Below are positions 1 through 7,091 of a DNA stretch of 42,012 bases, one piece after another (the stretch's first letter is position 1; the number at the start of each line of letters is the position of its first letter). Position numbers and translations under genes: made by a program. The notes below the pieces were generated by a model. It worked only from the letters and a program-made list of their open reading frames with translations. It was not told where the DNA came from and did no database searches. Source of the stretch: Solobacterium sp. (GTDB taxonomy: Bacteria > Bacillota_I > Bacilli_A > Erysipelotrichales > Erysipelotrichaceae); contig JAFWCM010000224.1 of assembly GCA_017536885.1 (NCBI GenBank), forward strand, positions 1-42,012, given 5' to 3'.

Positions 1-180
1 AGCTTCGACTGTCACCTGATCATCGGTTTCATCCCGGTGCTCGAGACCGAGGTCATAGTATTCCGTGTTGAGATCGATGTACGGAAGAAGAAGTTCCTCT
101 TTGATCATCTTCCATAGGATCCGGGTCATCTCATCTCCGTCGATCTCGACCAGCGGTGTTTTCATCTGTATTTTTGCCAT
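1..180 (-). CDS. icd: NADP-dependent isocitrate dehydrogenase, N-terminal 60 residues (partial)
   Basis: The reverse strand reads 60 codons from an ATG at 178-180 to the left edge, with no stop. The product begins [20 protein letters not shown] and continues through [16 protein letters not shown] and a [20 protein letters not shown]-like stretch. That is the N-terminus of the eukaryote-like homodimeric NADP isocitrate dehydrogenase family (about 400 aa), which oxidatively decarboxylates isocitrate to 2-oxoglutarate in the cytoplasm. A GGAG ribosome site lies 9 bases upstream of the ATG. Only the first seventh of the protein is visible, so the catalytic residues cannot be checked. It is a housekeeping gene at the edge of the accessory region and has no obvious tie to the polysaccharide locus. 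Confidence 0.9.
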   Translation of the reverse strand, partial: MAKIQMKTPLVEIDGDEMTRILWKMIKEELLLPYIDLNTEYYDLGLEHRDETDDQVTVEA

Positions 181-368
181 GAGAGTTTTCTCCTGTCTGC
201 CTGTTACTTTACCACAGGTATCCGCCTGTTTTCCATGGCGAAACACCATGGACTGCTTCTCTCTGGCTTTTTACTGCGGCGATTGCCCGCGGATCAGGGG
301 ATTTTCTCAAAGATCAGCGCCGTTCTCCCTGAAGTATTCATGCATGCCCGCGGCGCTGTGCATGCATG
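181..368 (-). promoter_or_regulatory. icd upstream region with several inverted repeats; promoter uncertain
   Basis: This is the non-coding stretch upstream of icd. It holds a CATGCATGC inverted repeat (339-347/360-368), an 8-bp CAGCGCCG/CGGCGCTG pair (315-322/351-358) that crosses it, a 7-bp TCCATGG/CCATGGA hairpin (231-252) and a CCTGT/ACAGG pair (202-220). The best promoter candidate on the minus strand is a weak extended -10, TGG-TAAAGT, inside the last pair, 25 bases before the ATG. No good -35 is seen. The crossing repeats could form alternative structures if transcription starts further upstream. No known riboswitch was recognised. Confidence 0.3.
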
Positions 369-392
369 TTTTGCTGCGGCGGGGTTCAGGGT

Positions 393-432
393 TTTGAAAA
401 AACTAAAGAAAATGTGCACTGCACATCTTCTT
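393..432 (-). terminator. Rho-independent terminator after the solute-binding protein gene
   Basis: On the minus strand, 25 bases past the stop codon at 457, the sequence forms a near-perfect 13-bp inverted repeat (406-418 with 420-432, one mismatch) around TGTGCA-C-TGCACA. It is followed by a T-rich tail (TTTAGTTTTTTC). This fits an intrinsic terminator for the operon at 457-4283. Confidence 0.7.
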
Positions 433-456
433 AACTGTGATAATTGAAGCTTTGTT

Positions 457-1752
457 TTACTCGAAGCTGCCGTACTTCTTCACGGCGTCATCGATTGTGA
501 TCTCCCCTTTTCCGACCTGATAGGAAGCGATGCGGATCTGAACGGTAAGGGGATCGGTAATGCCGAGCACCTCTGGCGAGATCGTGCGCTCCGCGGGAAC
601 CTGGCCAAACGGGGCATAGACCGGATCGAGAGAGAAATCCGTGGTCGGTGTGACCAGACGCTTCATGCTTGCCATCTGATTGAGCTCTTCGCTGGTGATC
701 AGGAAGCGCATGAATTCATTGGTCATATCCAGGTTGTCGCAGTCCTTGTTTACGGAGAACTGCACGGAAGGACTGTCGATGAAATATCCGCCCTGATCAC
801 TCAGAGGGATCGGGTGGAAGGTGTATTTGAACGGAGATGCGGTGAATGCCTCGGACTGGCTCTCCCGCTTTTTGGTTCCCGAGACGGTATCGCCGGTGCA
901 GATCATCATCGGCACATCGCCTTCAAAGAAGCGCAGGATCACCTGGGTGTAGTTGTCTTCGATCTTGTCGCATTCCGCAAGGTCGATACAGCCGCTTTCG
1001 ATCAGCCGCTCTACCGCGCCAAGCGCCGGACGCATGGATTCTCCCGCCGCGGGATCGAGAGCATTGGCCTTGGCAAGGGCATCCGGGTCTTTGGCAAGCG
1101 TCGCCGTAAACTGCGGATAGGCAACCGTGTTCATGAAGCAGCCGGAAGATTTCTGGGTGTATCCCATCATCGGGCTCTTAATCCCCTTTGCCTTGAAGGC
1201 ATCACATACCTTGATCATCTCATCAAAGGAAGTCGGAATTTTCTGGCCTTCCTTTTCAAAGAGATCGTTGTTTACAAGCATTCCGTAGGTTCTGGAGAAT
1301 ACCGGAACAAGCATGACCTTCCCGTCGGCGTCATGATTGAGAAGACCGGGACGGATACAGGAAAGATTCAGGCCGAGAGCAGTGTCCGAGAGTTCTTCCA
1401 TATGGGCGACAACCGGCTTGTACTGATCATTTCCGATCATCCAGGTGTAGGAAAAGAAGATGTTCGGTCTGTCATTTCCTTCCAGCACCGTGGCAAGCAC
1501 GTTGTTGTAGTCATCGAGCTTGACATAGTTCAGCTGGACGTTGGGATAGAACTTGTTGAAGCGGTCGAATTCCGCCTCCAGCGCCTCGAAGTTGTCATAG
1601 CTTCCGGCAACCGTGATCTTGCATTTTTCCTCGGTGCTGAGTTTCGGCGCAAAGCCGGCCGCTGCCTCTTCCTTCGGTTTGGGGGCAGTGCCGCAGGCAC
1701 AAAGTGTAATCAGCGGTAAGACGAATAACATCGTGCAGAGCAGTCGTTTCAT
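457..1752 (-). CDS. Extracellular solute-binding lipoprotein (ABC family 1 type)
   Basis: This 431-aa protein has a lipoprotein signal peptide: a charged start (MKRLL), a hydrophobic core and a lipobox L-C-A-C with the modified cysteine at residue 20. The mature part resembles sugar-type family 1 solute-binding proteins: a KITVAGSYDNFEALE-like first strand, NIFFSYTWMIG, a domain-crossing VPVFSRTYGMLVNNDLFEK segment and a C-terminal helical lobe. It would sit on the outer face of the membrane. Its ATG overlaps the stop codon of the upstream hybrid kinase by 4 bp (ATGA), and AAGGAG lies 7 bases before the start, so the two are translationally coupled. No permease or ATPase genes are nearby. I infer that it works as a ligand-binding partner of the kinase or serves a transporter encoded elsewhere. 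The ligand is unknown. Confidence 0.85.
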   Translation of the reverse strand: MKRLLCTMLFVLPLITLCACGTAPKPKEEAAAGFAPKLSTEEKCKITVAGSYDNFEALEAEFDRFNKFYPNVQLNYVKLDDYNNVLATVLEGNDRPNIFFSYTWMIGNDQYKPVVAHMEELSDTALGLNLSCIRPGLLNHDADGKVMLVPVFSRTYGMLVNNDLFEKEGQKIPTSFDEMIKVCDAFKAKGIKSPMMGYTQKSSGCFMNTVAYPQFTATLAKDPDALAKANALDPAAGESMRPALGAVERLIESGCIDLAECDKIEDNYTQVILRFFEGDVPMMICTGDTVSGTKKRESQSEAFTASPFKYTFHPIPLSDQGGYFIDSPSVQFSVNKDCDNLDMTNEFMRFLITSEELNQMASMKRLVTPTTDFSLDPVYAPFGQVPAERTISPEVLGITDPLTVQIRIASYQVGKGEITIDDAVKKYGSFE

Positions 1753-4283
1753 GATTTCTTCTCCTTGATTCTGCGAATTTCCTTGACGACAAGCTTAATG
1801 TCGATCGGTTTTGCGATATGGCCGTTCATGCCGGCATTCAGGCACTCGGTGACATTTTCCGAGAAGGCGTCCGCCGTCATCGCGATGATCGGGATCGATG
1901 ACGCCCACGGATCTTCCAGCTTTCTGATATTGCGGGTCGCTTCAAGACCGTTCATCTCCGGCATCTGGATATCCATGAAGATGAGATCATAACTACCCTT
2001 CTTCGCCTCTTTCATCTTCTCGACGCAGATGCGTCCGTTCTCGGCACGCTCCGAGGTGATGCCGAACATTTCGAGCATGGCGGAGATGATCTCCCAGTTG
2101 ATATCGTTGTCCTCCGCAATCAGGATATTCATTCCCTGCAGATCGGAGTAGTCATTCTCCGGCTCGACGGACTTGACCTCCTTGCCCAGGAGTGCATTGA
2201 TCTTATCATACAGCTTGGAGCGGAACAGCGGCTTGCTTACAAAGCCGCTGGCACCGGCTTCTTTCGCCAGTTCCTCCATGTCCGCCCAGTCATAGGCGGA
2301 TATCAGCAGGATGGGAAGCTCTGTTCCGATTTCCTTCCGGATCCGGCGGGTCGTTTCGATGCCGTCAAGCCCCGGCATCTTCCAGTCCAGGATCACGATG
2401 TCATAGTCCTTTCCGCTCTCATGGCGGGCTTTGATCAGTTCCAGCGCTTCCTGGCCGCTTCGTGCCGGGAAGGCCGTTACGCCCAGGGACTGCAGGGCAT
2501 CGACGACGGTATCGAGAAGGATCTGATCATCATCGGCGACCAGCACATCCATCGGATCCAGTTCCATATCTTCCCGCTGCCGCTCGGCAATCGGAAGATC
2601 GAGGACCACGGTGAATGTCGTTCCCTTGCCCTGCTCACTCTGGCAGTCAATGATGCCGCCCATGAGATCGACCATCTGCTTGGTGATCGCAAGACCGAGA
2701 CCTGTTCCCTGAATGCTGTTGACGCGGCTGTCGGTCTGGCGCGAGAACGGCTGATACATGGTTTCCATGAATTCGGGACTCATTCCGATGCCGGTGTCAC
2801 TGACCCGGTAGGTCAGCTTCACGCATCCCGGCTTCTCACTTTCTTCTTCATAGATATCGACACTGACCCTGCCGCCGGGCTCGGTGTATTTGATCGCGTT
2901 GGACAGGATGTTGATATAGATCTGGTTCAGCCGCAGCTGGTCGGCATAGAGATACTCCATATCCATCTTCCCGACGCGGAAATTGAATTCGATGTTCTTT
3001 TCCTTGACCATCGGCTGCGAGAGGTTCACGAGGTTCTCGACCGTCTCGACGATGGAGAAGGTCAGCGGGCTGAGGCTCAGCTTGCCGCTTTCGACCTTGG
3101 AGATGTCGAGAATATCATTGATCAGCGTGAGCAGATGATTGCTCGCCATCGAGATCTTCTGCAGGTGCTCCCCGACTGCGGCAGGATCGTTGAGATTCTT
3201 TTCCGCGATGGTGGTTAAGCCGATGATCGCATTCATCGGGGTGCGGATATCATGCGACATCGTAGACAGGAAGTCGGTCTTTGCCTTGTTTGCGGCTGCG
3301 GCTTCCCGGGCTGCCACCTGAAGCTGTTTATTGATGCCGAGGATGACCGAGAGATCAAATACGAACAGGATCAGAAGGCCGGCGGAAACAAACCCGATTA
3401 ACATCCAGTTCTCGTTGTTTACGATGAGATCCTTCATCGGCATCATGTTGAGCAGTGTCCAGCCCCCGGCCGCGGCAATCGGGGTGTAGGCGAGAATGCA
3501 TTCCTCCCCGCGGGAGTTCTGCATCGTAAAGTAACCGGTCGACGAAGACAGCTTCTGTTCGAGCTCCTGCATGAAGGCAGGATCCGCCTGATTGTAGGAG
3601 CGGTAGAATTCAAAGAAGCTCGAATTCTTGAAGGAATGTCCCTTGATGATATAGTCGCCGTCATCGTCGATCATGGAGAGCTCGGCGTTTGAGAATTCCT
3701 CCTGGGGGAAGACCCACTTCTCTTCCAGTTCCGATAACGGAAGCACTCTGAGCAGGATCGCTTTTTTCGGTTCCCCGGTTTCTTCATCGTGAAGCGTAAC
3801 GGCATTGCAGAAAGCGATGGACTGTTCGCCGTTGACCGGGTTGGTATAGGCCCGGGAGATATTGATGGATTCGCCGATCGCTTTAATCCAGCTCACATCA
3901 TTCAGAAGACCTATCCTTGCATAGGAGACCGAATAATCCTCTGAGCCTTCGCTTTTTGCCCGGGTGGAAAGACCCGACAGCGTATCTTCATATACGATAT
4001 GCGCCGAGGCATTGGGCAGAACATGGGAAATGCGGATGAAGGAAATCGCATCCTCCATCGTCATCTCCTTGGAGTTGATATAGCGCGCCCACACGTCGCA
4101 GATGCGCTGTTCGCCCTCGAGATAATTCTCGGTGACATGTTCCATTGTGATGGTGGTGTTTTCAAAATGCTCGATCTGCCTCTGAGTCGTATTCCTGCTC
4201 GTTTGGTTGGAATAAATCACGACGAAGGAAAGCATTGCAAGCATGATGATCACATTGACGAAAATGATCCAGTATTTTTTCAT
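1749..4283 (-). CDS. Hybrid sensor histidine kinase with two receiver domains
   Basis: An 844-aa protein if started at the ATG at 4283, which I choose because GGAGGGAG lies just upstream and TM1 follows at once; a 33-residue upstream in-frame extension has no such support. Order: TM1 (about 4-24), a 270-residue extracytoplasmic sensor of probable dCache type, TM2 (293-316), HisKA with the H-box SHDIRTPMN (His344), HATPase with N-box (Asn462), G1 DTGIGM (496) and G2 GTGLGL (526). REC1 has phosphoacceptor Asp633 (VILDWKMPG) and REC2 has Asp771 (IFMDIQMPEMNG). No HAMP or Hpt domain and no DNA-binding output domain is seen, so a partner must relay the signal. It is co-transcribed with the solute-binding lipoprotein, which suggests it senses an extracellular small molecule through that protein. 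Confidence 0.92.
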   Translation of the reverse strand: MKKYWIIFVNVIIMLAMLSFVVIYSNQTSRNTTQRQIEHFENTTITMEHVTENYLEGEQRICDVWARYINSKEMTMEDAISFIRISHVLPNASAHIVYEDTLSGLSTRAKSEGSEDYSVSYARIGLLNDVSWIKAIGESINISRAYTNPVNGEQSIAFCNAVTLHDEETGEPKKAILLRVLPLSELEEKWVFPQEEFSNAELSMIDDDGDYIIKGHSFKNSSFFEFYRSYNQADPAFMQELEQKLSSSTGYFTMQNSRGEECILAYTPIAAAGGWTLLNMMPMKDLIVNNENWMLIGFVSAGLLILFVFDLSVILGINKQLQVAAREAAAANKAKTDFLSTMSHDIRTPMNAIIGLTTIAEKNLNDPAAVGEHLQKISMASNHLLTLINDILDISKVESGKLSLSPLTFSIVETVENLVNLSQPMVKEKNIEFNFRVGKMDMEYLYADQLRLNQIYINILSNAIKYTEPGGRVSVDIYEEESEKPGCVKLTYRVSDTGIGMSPEFMETMYQPFSRQTDSRVNSIQGTGLGLAITKQMVDLMGGIIDCQSEQGKGTTFTVVLDLPIAERQREDMELDPMDVLVADDDQILLDTVVDALQSLGVTAFPARSGQEALELIKARHESGKDYDIVILDWKMPGLDGIETTRRIRKEIGTELPILLISAYDWADMEELAKEAGASGFVSKPLFRSKLYDKINALLGKEVKSVEPENDYSDLQGMNILIAEDNDINWEIISAMLEMFGITSERAENGRICVEKMKEAKKGSYDLIFMDIQMPEMNGLEATRNIRKLEDPWASSIPIIAMTADAFSENVTECLNAGMNGHIAKPIDIKLVVKEIRRIKEKKS

Positions 4284-4362
4284 ATCGCTTTCCGCTCCCT
4301 CCGCTGATTCTTTTCCATACGGGCAGGCCAATGCGTGGCTGGAGTATCCATCGTTATTCAGA

Positions 4363-4371
4363 ATTATACCA
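4363..4371 (-). promoter_or_regulatory. Extended -10 promoter of the kinase operon
   Basis: The minus strand carries TGG-TATAAT, a perfect -10 with an extended TGn, about 80 bases before the kinase ATG. There is no recognisable -35 at 16-18 bp. Just upstream lie a CTCTC...GAGAG hairpin and a TTGAC-N10-GTCAA inverted repeat (about 4404-4424), either of which could bind a regulator. Confidence 0.55.
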
Positions 4372-4471
4372 TACCAGGCCAAAGGCTCTCTTTCGAGAGA
4401 GAGGTTTGACAGGATAAAGGGTCAATTTTCTTTCGGCACTGCCCCTTTCAGACGCAGGCCCGGCAGAAAGC

Positions 4472-4508
4472 GAAAAAAAGAAGATGTACTTTGCCTGTAC
4501 ATCCTCTT
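4472..4508 (-). terminator. Terminator after the secreted repeat-protein gene
   Basis: On the minus strand a 12-bp stem (AAGAGGATGTAC with GTACATCTTCTT, one G-U pair, 7-base loop) is followed by seven T residues. It lies about 20 bases past the stop codon at 4529. Confidence 0.8.
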
Positions 4509-4528
4509 CTTCCGTTTCCTGAAAATTC

Positions 4529-5503
4529 TCAGCCGTAGACGGCGTAGAGGGTCAGATCGTTGCCGGTGTTCTTAATGGAAGCGCCCGGTTTCCATCTGAC
4601 ATATCCTGTGCCTTCCGCATAGTCCCAGCCGATCAGCTTTGTGCCGGCAGGGCACCAGGACACGGTGGTCGGAGCCTTCCAGTACTGGCCGACATAGACG
4701 GTTGTGCTGCGGCCGTCAGCGGTCATCGTGTTGGTACGGCTGTAGTCAACGCCGGAATTCGGATTGGCGTCTCCGCCCTGTCCGCCCGGGTTCACACTGC
4801 CGCTGCCCTTTTTGACCATGTGCGGCGTTCCGTCGCTGCCGAACCACCAGAAGTTTCCGTAGTCATCGGTGTAGATGTAGTAACCGTCATTGCTTCTGTA
4901 GGAGAAGTAGTATGTGTAGTTGTGTACATCTGTTCTCCAGTAGCTGCCGTTCTGATATCCGTAGGTCCACCGGTTGGGAATTCCGCCGGCCGCAAACCAC
5001 CAGGTGTTGCCGTGGTCATCGGTGTAGATGTTGTATCCCTGCGGAGACGTGTAGGAATAGTAGAAGGTGTAGTTGCCCACACTCGGAGTGGGCTGCGGCT
5101 TCGGCTGCGGGGTATTGCCGCCGTTGACGAGTGTCAGCTGGCCGCTGTCGCTTACGGTGTAGAGCTTGCCGTCCGGATTGGTGTAGACAGTCATGCCGTT
5201 GTAGTTGCCGTAATAGGTCAGCTTGTACTGCGTGATGGTCTTTGCGGCTGATGCGGTAACACCATAGAGCTGGTTTCCGTAGGAATCGAGATAGGTTCTG
5301 TGTCCATAGTCATCATAGATCCAGGAATAGCCATTCTGAGAATAGATCGTCCATCCTTTTCCGTTGATTTCCCATGTATAGTAACCGTCGATATCCCCGT
5401 ACGGACCACCGCCGTTTACCTGGGCCTGGACGGGTGCTGCGAACAGCGTTACGGCAATGACTGCCGCCGCTGACGCAAGGAATCGGTTCAGATATTTCTT
5501 CAT
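4529..5503 (-). CDS. Secreted Tyr/Trp-rich repeat protein with C-terminal InlB-like repeat
   Basis: A 324-aa exported protein with a Sec signal peptide (KKYLNRFL, a hydrophobic Ala/Val core, cleavage after VQA near residue 27). It has degenerate repeats rich in Tyr and Trp. The two best copies share YIYTDD-x-GN-x-WWF and span residues 146-177 and 197-228 (numbered from the first of two ATGs), with two weaker ones before them. A Pro/Gln linker (QPKPQPTP) separates the halves. The last 60 residues (TVSWCPAGTKLIGWDYAEG..., LTLYAVYG) resemble an InlB B-type / Listeria-Bacteroides repeat. There is no LPXTG anchor or catalytic motif. The second of two adjacent ATGs is preferred because it stands 6 bases after AGGAGG, against 3 for the first. 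I infer a surface adhesion or wall-associated role; the repeat may bind wall glycans, but this is unproven. Confidence 0.8.
   Translation of the reverse strand: MKKYLNRFLASAAAVIAVTLFAAPVQAQVNGGGPYGDIDGYYTWEINGKGWTIYSQNGYSWIYDDYGHRTYLDSYGNQLYGVTASAAKTITQYKLTYYGNYNGMTVYTNPDGKLYTVSDSGQLTLVNGGNTPQPKPQPTPSVGNYTFYYSYTSPQGYNIYTDDHGNTWWFAAGGIPNRWTYGYQNGSYWRTDVHNYTYYFSYRSNDGYYIYTDDYGNFWWFGSDGTPHMVKKGSGSVNPGGQGGDANPNSGVDYSRTNTMTADGRSTTVYVGQYWKAPTTVSWCPAGTKLIGWDYAEGTGYVRWKPGASIKNTGNDLTLYAVYG
4823..5071 (-). repeat. Two intragenic coding repeats (YTDD-x-GN-x-WWF units)
   Basis: Two copies of about 96 bp (4976-5071 and 4823-4918) encode matching 32-residue units with the common pattern Y-T-[FY]-[FY]-S-Y, IYTDD-[HY]-GN and WWF. 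The DNA is also similar, which suggests internal duplication. The units are separated by a 19-residue Tyr/Trp-rich linker. Confidence 0.7.
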
Positions 5504-5533
5504 CATTTTCCTCCTTTTCTGAACACCATTCTA

Positions 5534-5550
5534 ATGAGTTTCAAACTCAT
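5534..5550. promoter_or_regulatory. 17-bp perfect palindrome upstream of the secreted protein gene
   Basis: ATGAGTTT-C-AAACTCAT is a perfect 8-bp-arm palindrome centred at 5542, about 40 bases upstream of the start codon. On the minus strand a TAGAAT box follows it directly and TTTTAA precedes it, so the palindrome would sit in the spacer of a weak promoter, as an operator would. I know of no regulator for this site. Confidence 0.45.
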
Positions 5551-5614
5551 TTAAAACCTGAATCAAAGTAAATCCTGTGGCTCTGCTCTTCTGAATCCGC
5601 TTACAAAGCGGCGT

Positions 5615-6106
5615 TCAGACGTTGTATGCAAGCCGGTTCATCTTTTCGCGCAGGATAATCACGCCTTTTTCGATCTGGCTCATCGATTTGATGCCCCTTA
5701 ATTCCAGAATCTTTTTCATCACCTCTTCGTACTCCATGGCGTGATACTCGGGGTACATGGCCCTCAGGGCCGTAGCGGAAAGCTCGGTGTAGATCTTTCT
5801 GCTCGGCAGTTCATAACAATACGCCCAGTAGCGGTACAGCTCGCCGATCCATCTCAGCTCTTCTCTCGAATAAATGGAAGAGCCATAGGGTTTCATTCCG
5901 TACTGCCGGCTGACATCATCGATCATTGTCGATACCGTGTCGCTTTCGGCGCCGACAGAACAGGAATCAAACCGCTTTGCCGTTTCGGAATACATGAACC
6001 GGCGGATAAATACGGCTGAGCCGGATGCGCAGTGCTGCGCGGACTGTTCAAACAGAGACCCTTGAAGGTCACAGAGGTATTTTCCCATTTCATCCCATCT
6101 TCTCAT
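5615..6106 (-). CDS. Small partner protein of the DUF3990 protein (putative antitoxin)
   Basis: A 163-aa soluble, mostly helical protein. Its segments FIRRFMYSETAKRFD, ELRWIGELYRYWAYCYELPS and LRAMYPEYHAMEYEEVMKKI match a recurring small-protein pattern that I recall beside DUF3990 genes in Firmicutes. There is no signal peptide or membrane segment. Its ATG overlaps the TGA of the upstream DUF3990 gene (ATGA, 6103-6106), so the two are coupled. The nearest GGGGAGG is 18 bases upstream, which is long; translation may rely on coupling, or start at the ATG at 6088. I infer a neutralising partner of the upstream protein, but no antitoxin activity can be read from the sequence. Weak inverted repeats downstream (about 5590-5616) could end transcription but lack a T run. 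Confidence 0.6.
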   Translation of the reverse strand: MRRWDEMGKYLCDLQGSLFEQSAQHCASGSAVFIRRFMYSETAKRFDSCSVGAESDTVSTMIDDVSRQYGMKPYGSSIYSREELRWIGELYRYWAYCYELPSRKIYTELSATALRAMYPEYHAMEYEEVMKKILELRGIKSMSQIEKGVIILREKMNRLAYNV

Positions 6107-6942
6107 GACAGCAGCTGATCTATGGTCCTCCCCTCTTCTTTTCGCTTGTTTTGCGTGAATGTATTTTCTTCACTTCTCCCCTTTCTCATATCCTCCTTTT
6201 CTTTTTCCGCAAGATAACAGCGCGTCAGAAGACTTACATGCTTCAGCGCCCGTTCGGAAAGAAACACATACTCATTTCCGAGATTCCTGCGGGCGATTGC
6301 CTCACAGCACTGCCGGTCGGTAATCCTTCCTTCGGCAAACGCATCCAGAAGCATAAACATCCGATTGTCTGCGGCGGGAGCGATGACATAGTCATACCTC
6401 TTCAGTTCCTTCCGCAGTTCTTCGAGTTTCGGATGGTCCGCATATCGTTCCAGCCGCCCCCGGCACAGGGCCACCGTCAAAATCCAGTCGAGGTCGCAGA
6501 GATACTGTTTCATCTTCAGATCGCGGCTCTTTTCAAAGCGCACGATATACACCGATGCGTGCGGATATCCGCAGACAAACATCGAAGACTGCCGGAAAGT
6601 ATCACCGCAGTAAAACCCTCTGCCGAAATCATTGATCCGTCTGGATTTCTCGATCGTGATCTCCCCTTCCACGGCATTTCTTGCGCCATGGAAGAGAATC
6701 ACATGGTTCTCGTCCTGATAGTCCTCGGTAAACAGCCGCTCCTTGATCCGGTTGAGACGGATCCCCGACTGATAGGCAAAGGAATAGAACTGGTTCAGAT
6801 TCTGGACGGAGATCTGCTGGGGGCGAAGACGCCATCTTGAAAGCGTCATCGGTGTAACCCCGATGCCCGAGGCAAGATCTGCTTCATTCAGGTTCAGAAG
6901 TTCTTTAACCGTATCGAGATCTTCAACATAACGAAACTGCAT
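6103..6942 (-). CDS. XRE-type HTH + DUF3990 protein (ADP-ribosyltransferase-fold candidate toxin)
   Basis: A 279-aa protein. The ATG at 6942 is chosen because GGGAGGAGG lies 8 bases upstream; a TTG 21 bases earlier would lie inside this site. Residues about 8-60 form a Cro/XRE-like helix-turn-helix (LNEADLASGIGVTPMTLSRW). Residues about 80-230 carry the DUF3990 signature: ILFHGARNAVEGEI, then RINDFGRGFYCG and a late GNEYVFLSERAL segment. As I recall, DUF3990 belongs to the ADP-ribosyltransferase-like superfamily; the FHG, GFYCG and late E motifs fit that layout. The C-terminal 50 residues are charged and look disordered. With the HTH, the palindromic promoter and the coupled small gene downstream, this looks like an autoregulated two-gene toxin-antitoxin or defence unit. 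The target is unknown. Confidence 0.75.
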   Translation of the reverse strand: MQFRYVEDLDTVKELLNLNEADLASGIGVTPMTLSRWRLRPQQISVQNLNQFYSFAYQSGIRLNRIKERLFTEDYQDENHVILFHGARNAVEGEITIEKSRRINDFGRGFYCGDTFRQSSMFVCGYPHASVYIVRFEKSRDLKMKQYLCDLDWILTVALCRGRLERYADHPKLEELRKELKRYDYVIAPAADNRMFMLLDAFAEGRITDRQCCEAIARRNLGNEYVFLSERALKHVSLLTRCYLAEKEKEDMRKGRSEENTFTQNKRKEEGRTIDQLLS

Positions 6943-6965
6943 GAAAAGAACCTCCTCCCCCAAAC

Positions 6966-7006
6966 AAACTTGCTTATATCATATGTTATAGGCAAGTTTT
7001 TGTGAA
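6966..7006 (-). promoter_or_regulatory. Promoter and 34-bp near-palindromic operator of the HTH-DUF3990 operon
   Basis: On the minus strand TTCACA (7001-7006) and TATGAT (6978-6983) are separated by exactly 17 bp, each matching consensus at 5 of 6 positions. The -10 lies at the centre of an inverted repeat at 6966-6999 whose 17-base arms match at 15 positions (outer AACTTGC/GCAAGTT). A dimeric HTH protein bound here would block polymerase, which fits autorepression by the product of the first gene. A run of nine A residues (7011-7019) lies just upstream. Confidence 0.75.
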
Positions 7007-7053
7007 GAAGAAAAAAAAAGAATTGATTGATGAAGATGAAATCCGCAGAGCCG

Positions 7054-7091
7054 TAAAAAAACCGGGGCTTCATTTGAGAAGATACCCGGTT
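7054..7091 (-). terminator. Terminator of the long polysaccharide operon
   Basis: On the minus strand AACCGGG...CCCGGTT with an inner CTTC/GAAG pairing forms a strong stem, directly followed by a T7 run. The stem includes the last codons and the stop of the SGNH gene (stop at 7070-7072). It marks the 3' end of the 15-kb operon that begins near 22459. Confidence 0.85.

Noticed and set aside
339-368. CATGCATGC repeats considered as an attachment site or mobile-element end
   Set aside because: No integrase, transposase or target duplication is present nearby; the repeat is better described as a local hairpin.
814-1719. Long open frame antisense to the solute-binding protein gene
   Set aside because: No ribosome site or recognisable protein family; the opposite strand has a clear lipoprotein. 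It is a by-product of the strong codon bias.
4284-4382. N-terminal extension of the hybrid kinase by 33 residues
   Set aside because: The extension covers the promoter region (TATAAT at 4363-4368) and lacks a ribosome site; the ATG at 4283 has one and precedes TM1.
6943-6963. TTG start for the HTH-DUF3990 gene
   Set aside because: The TTG precedes and would translate the GGAGGAGG ribosome site that serves the ATG at 6942.
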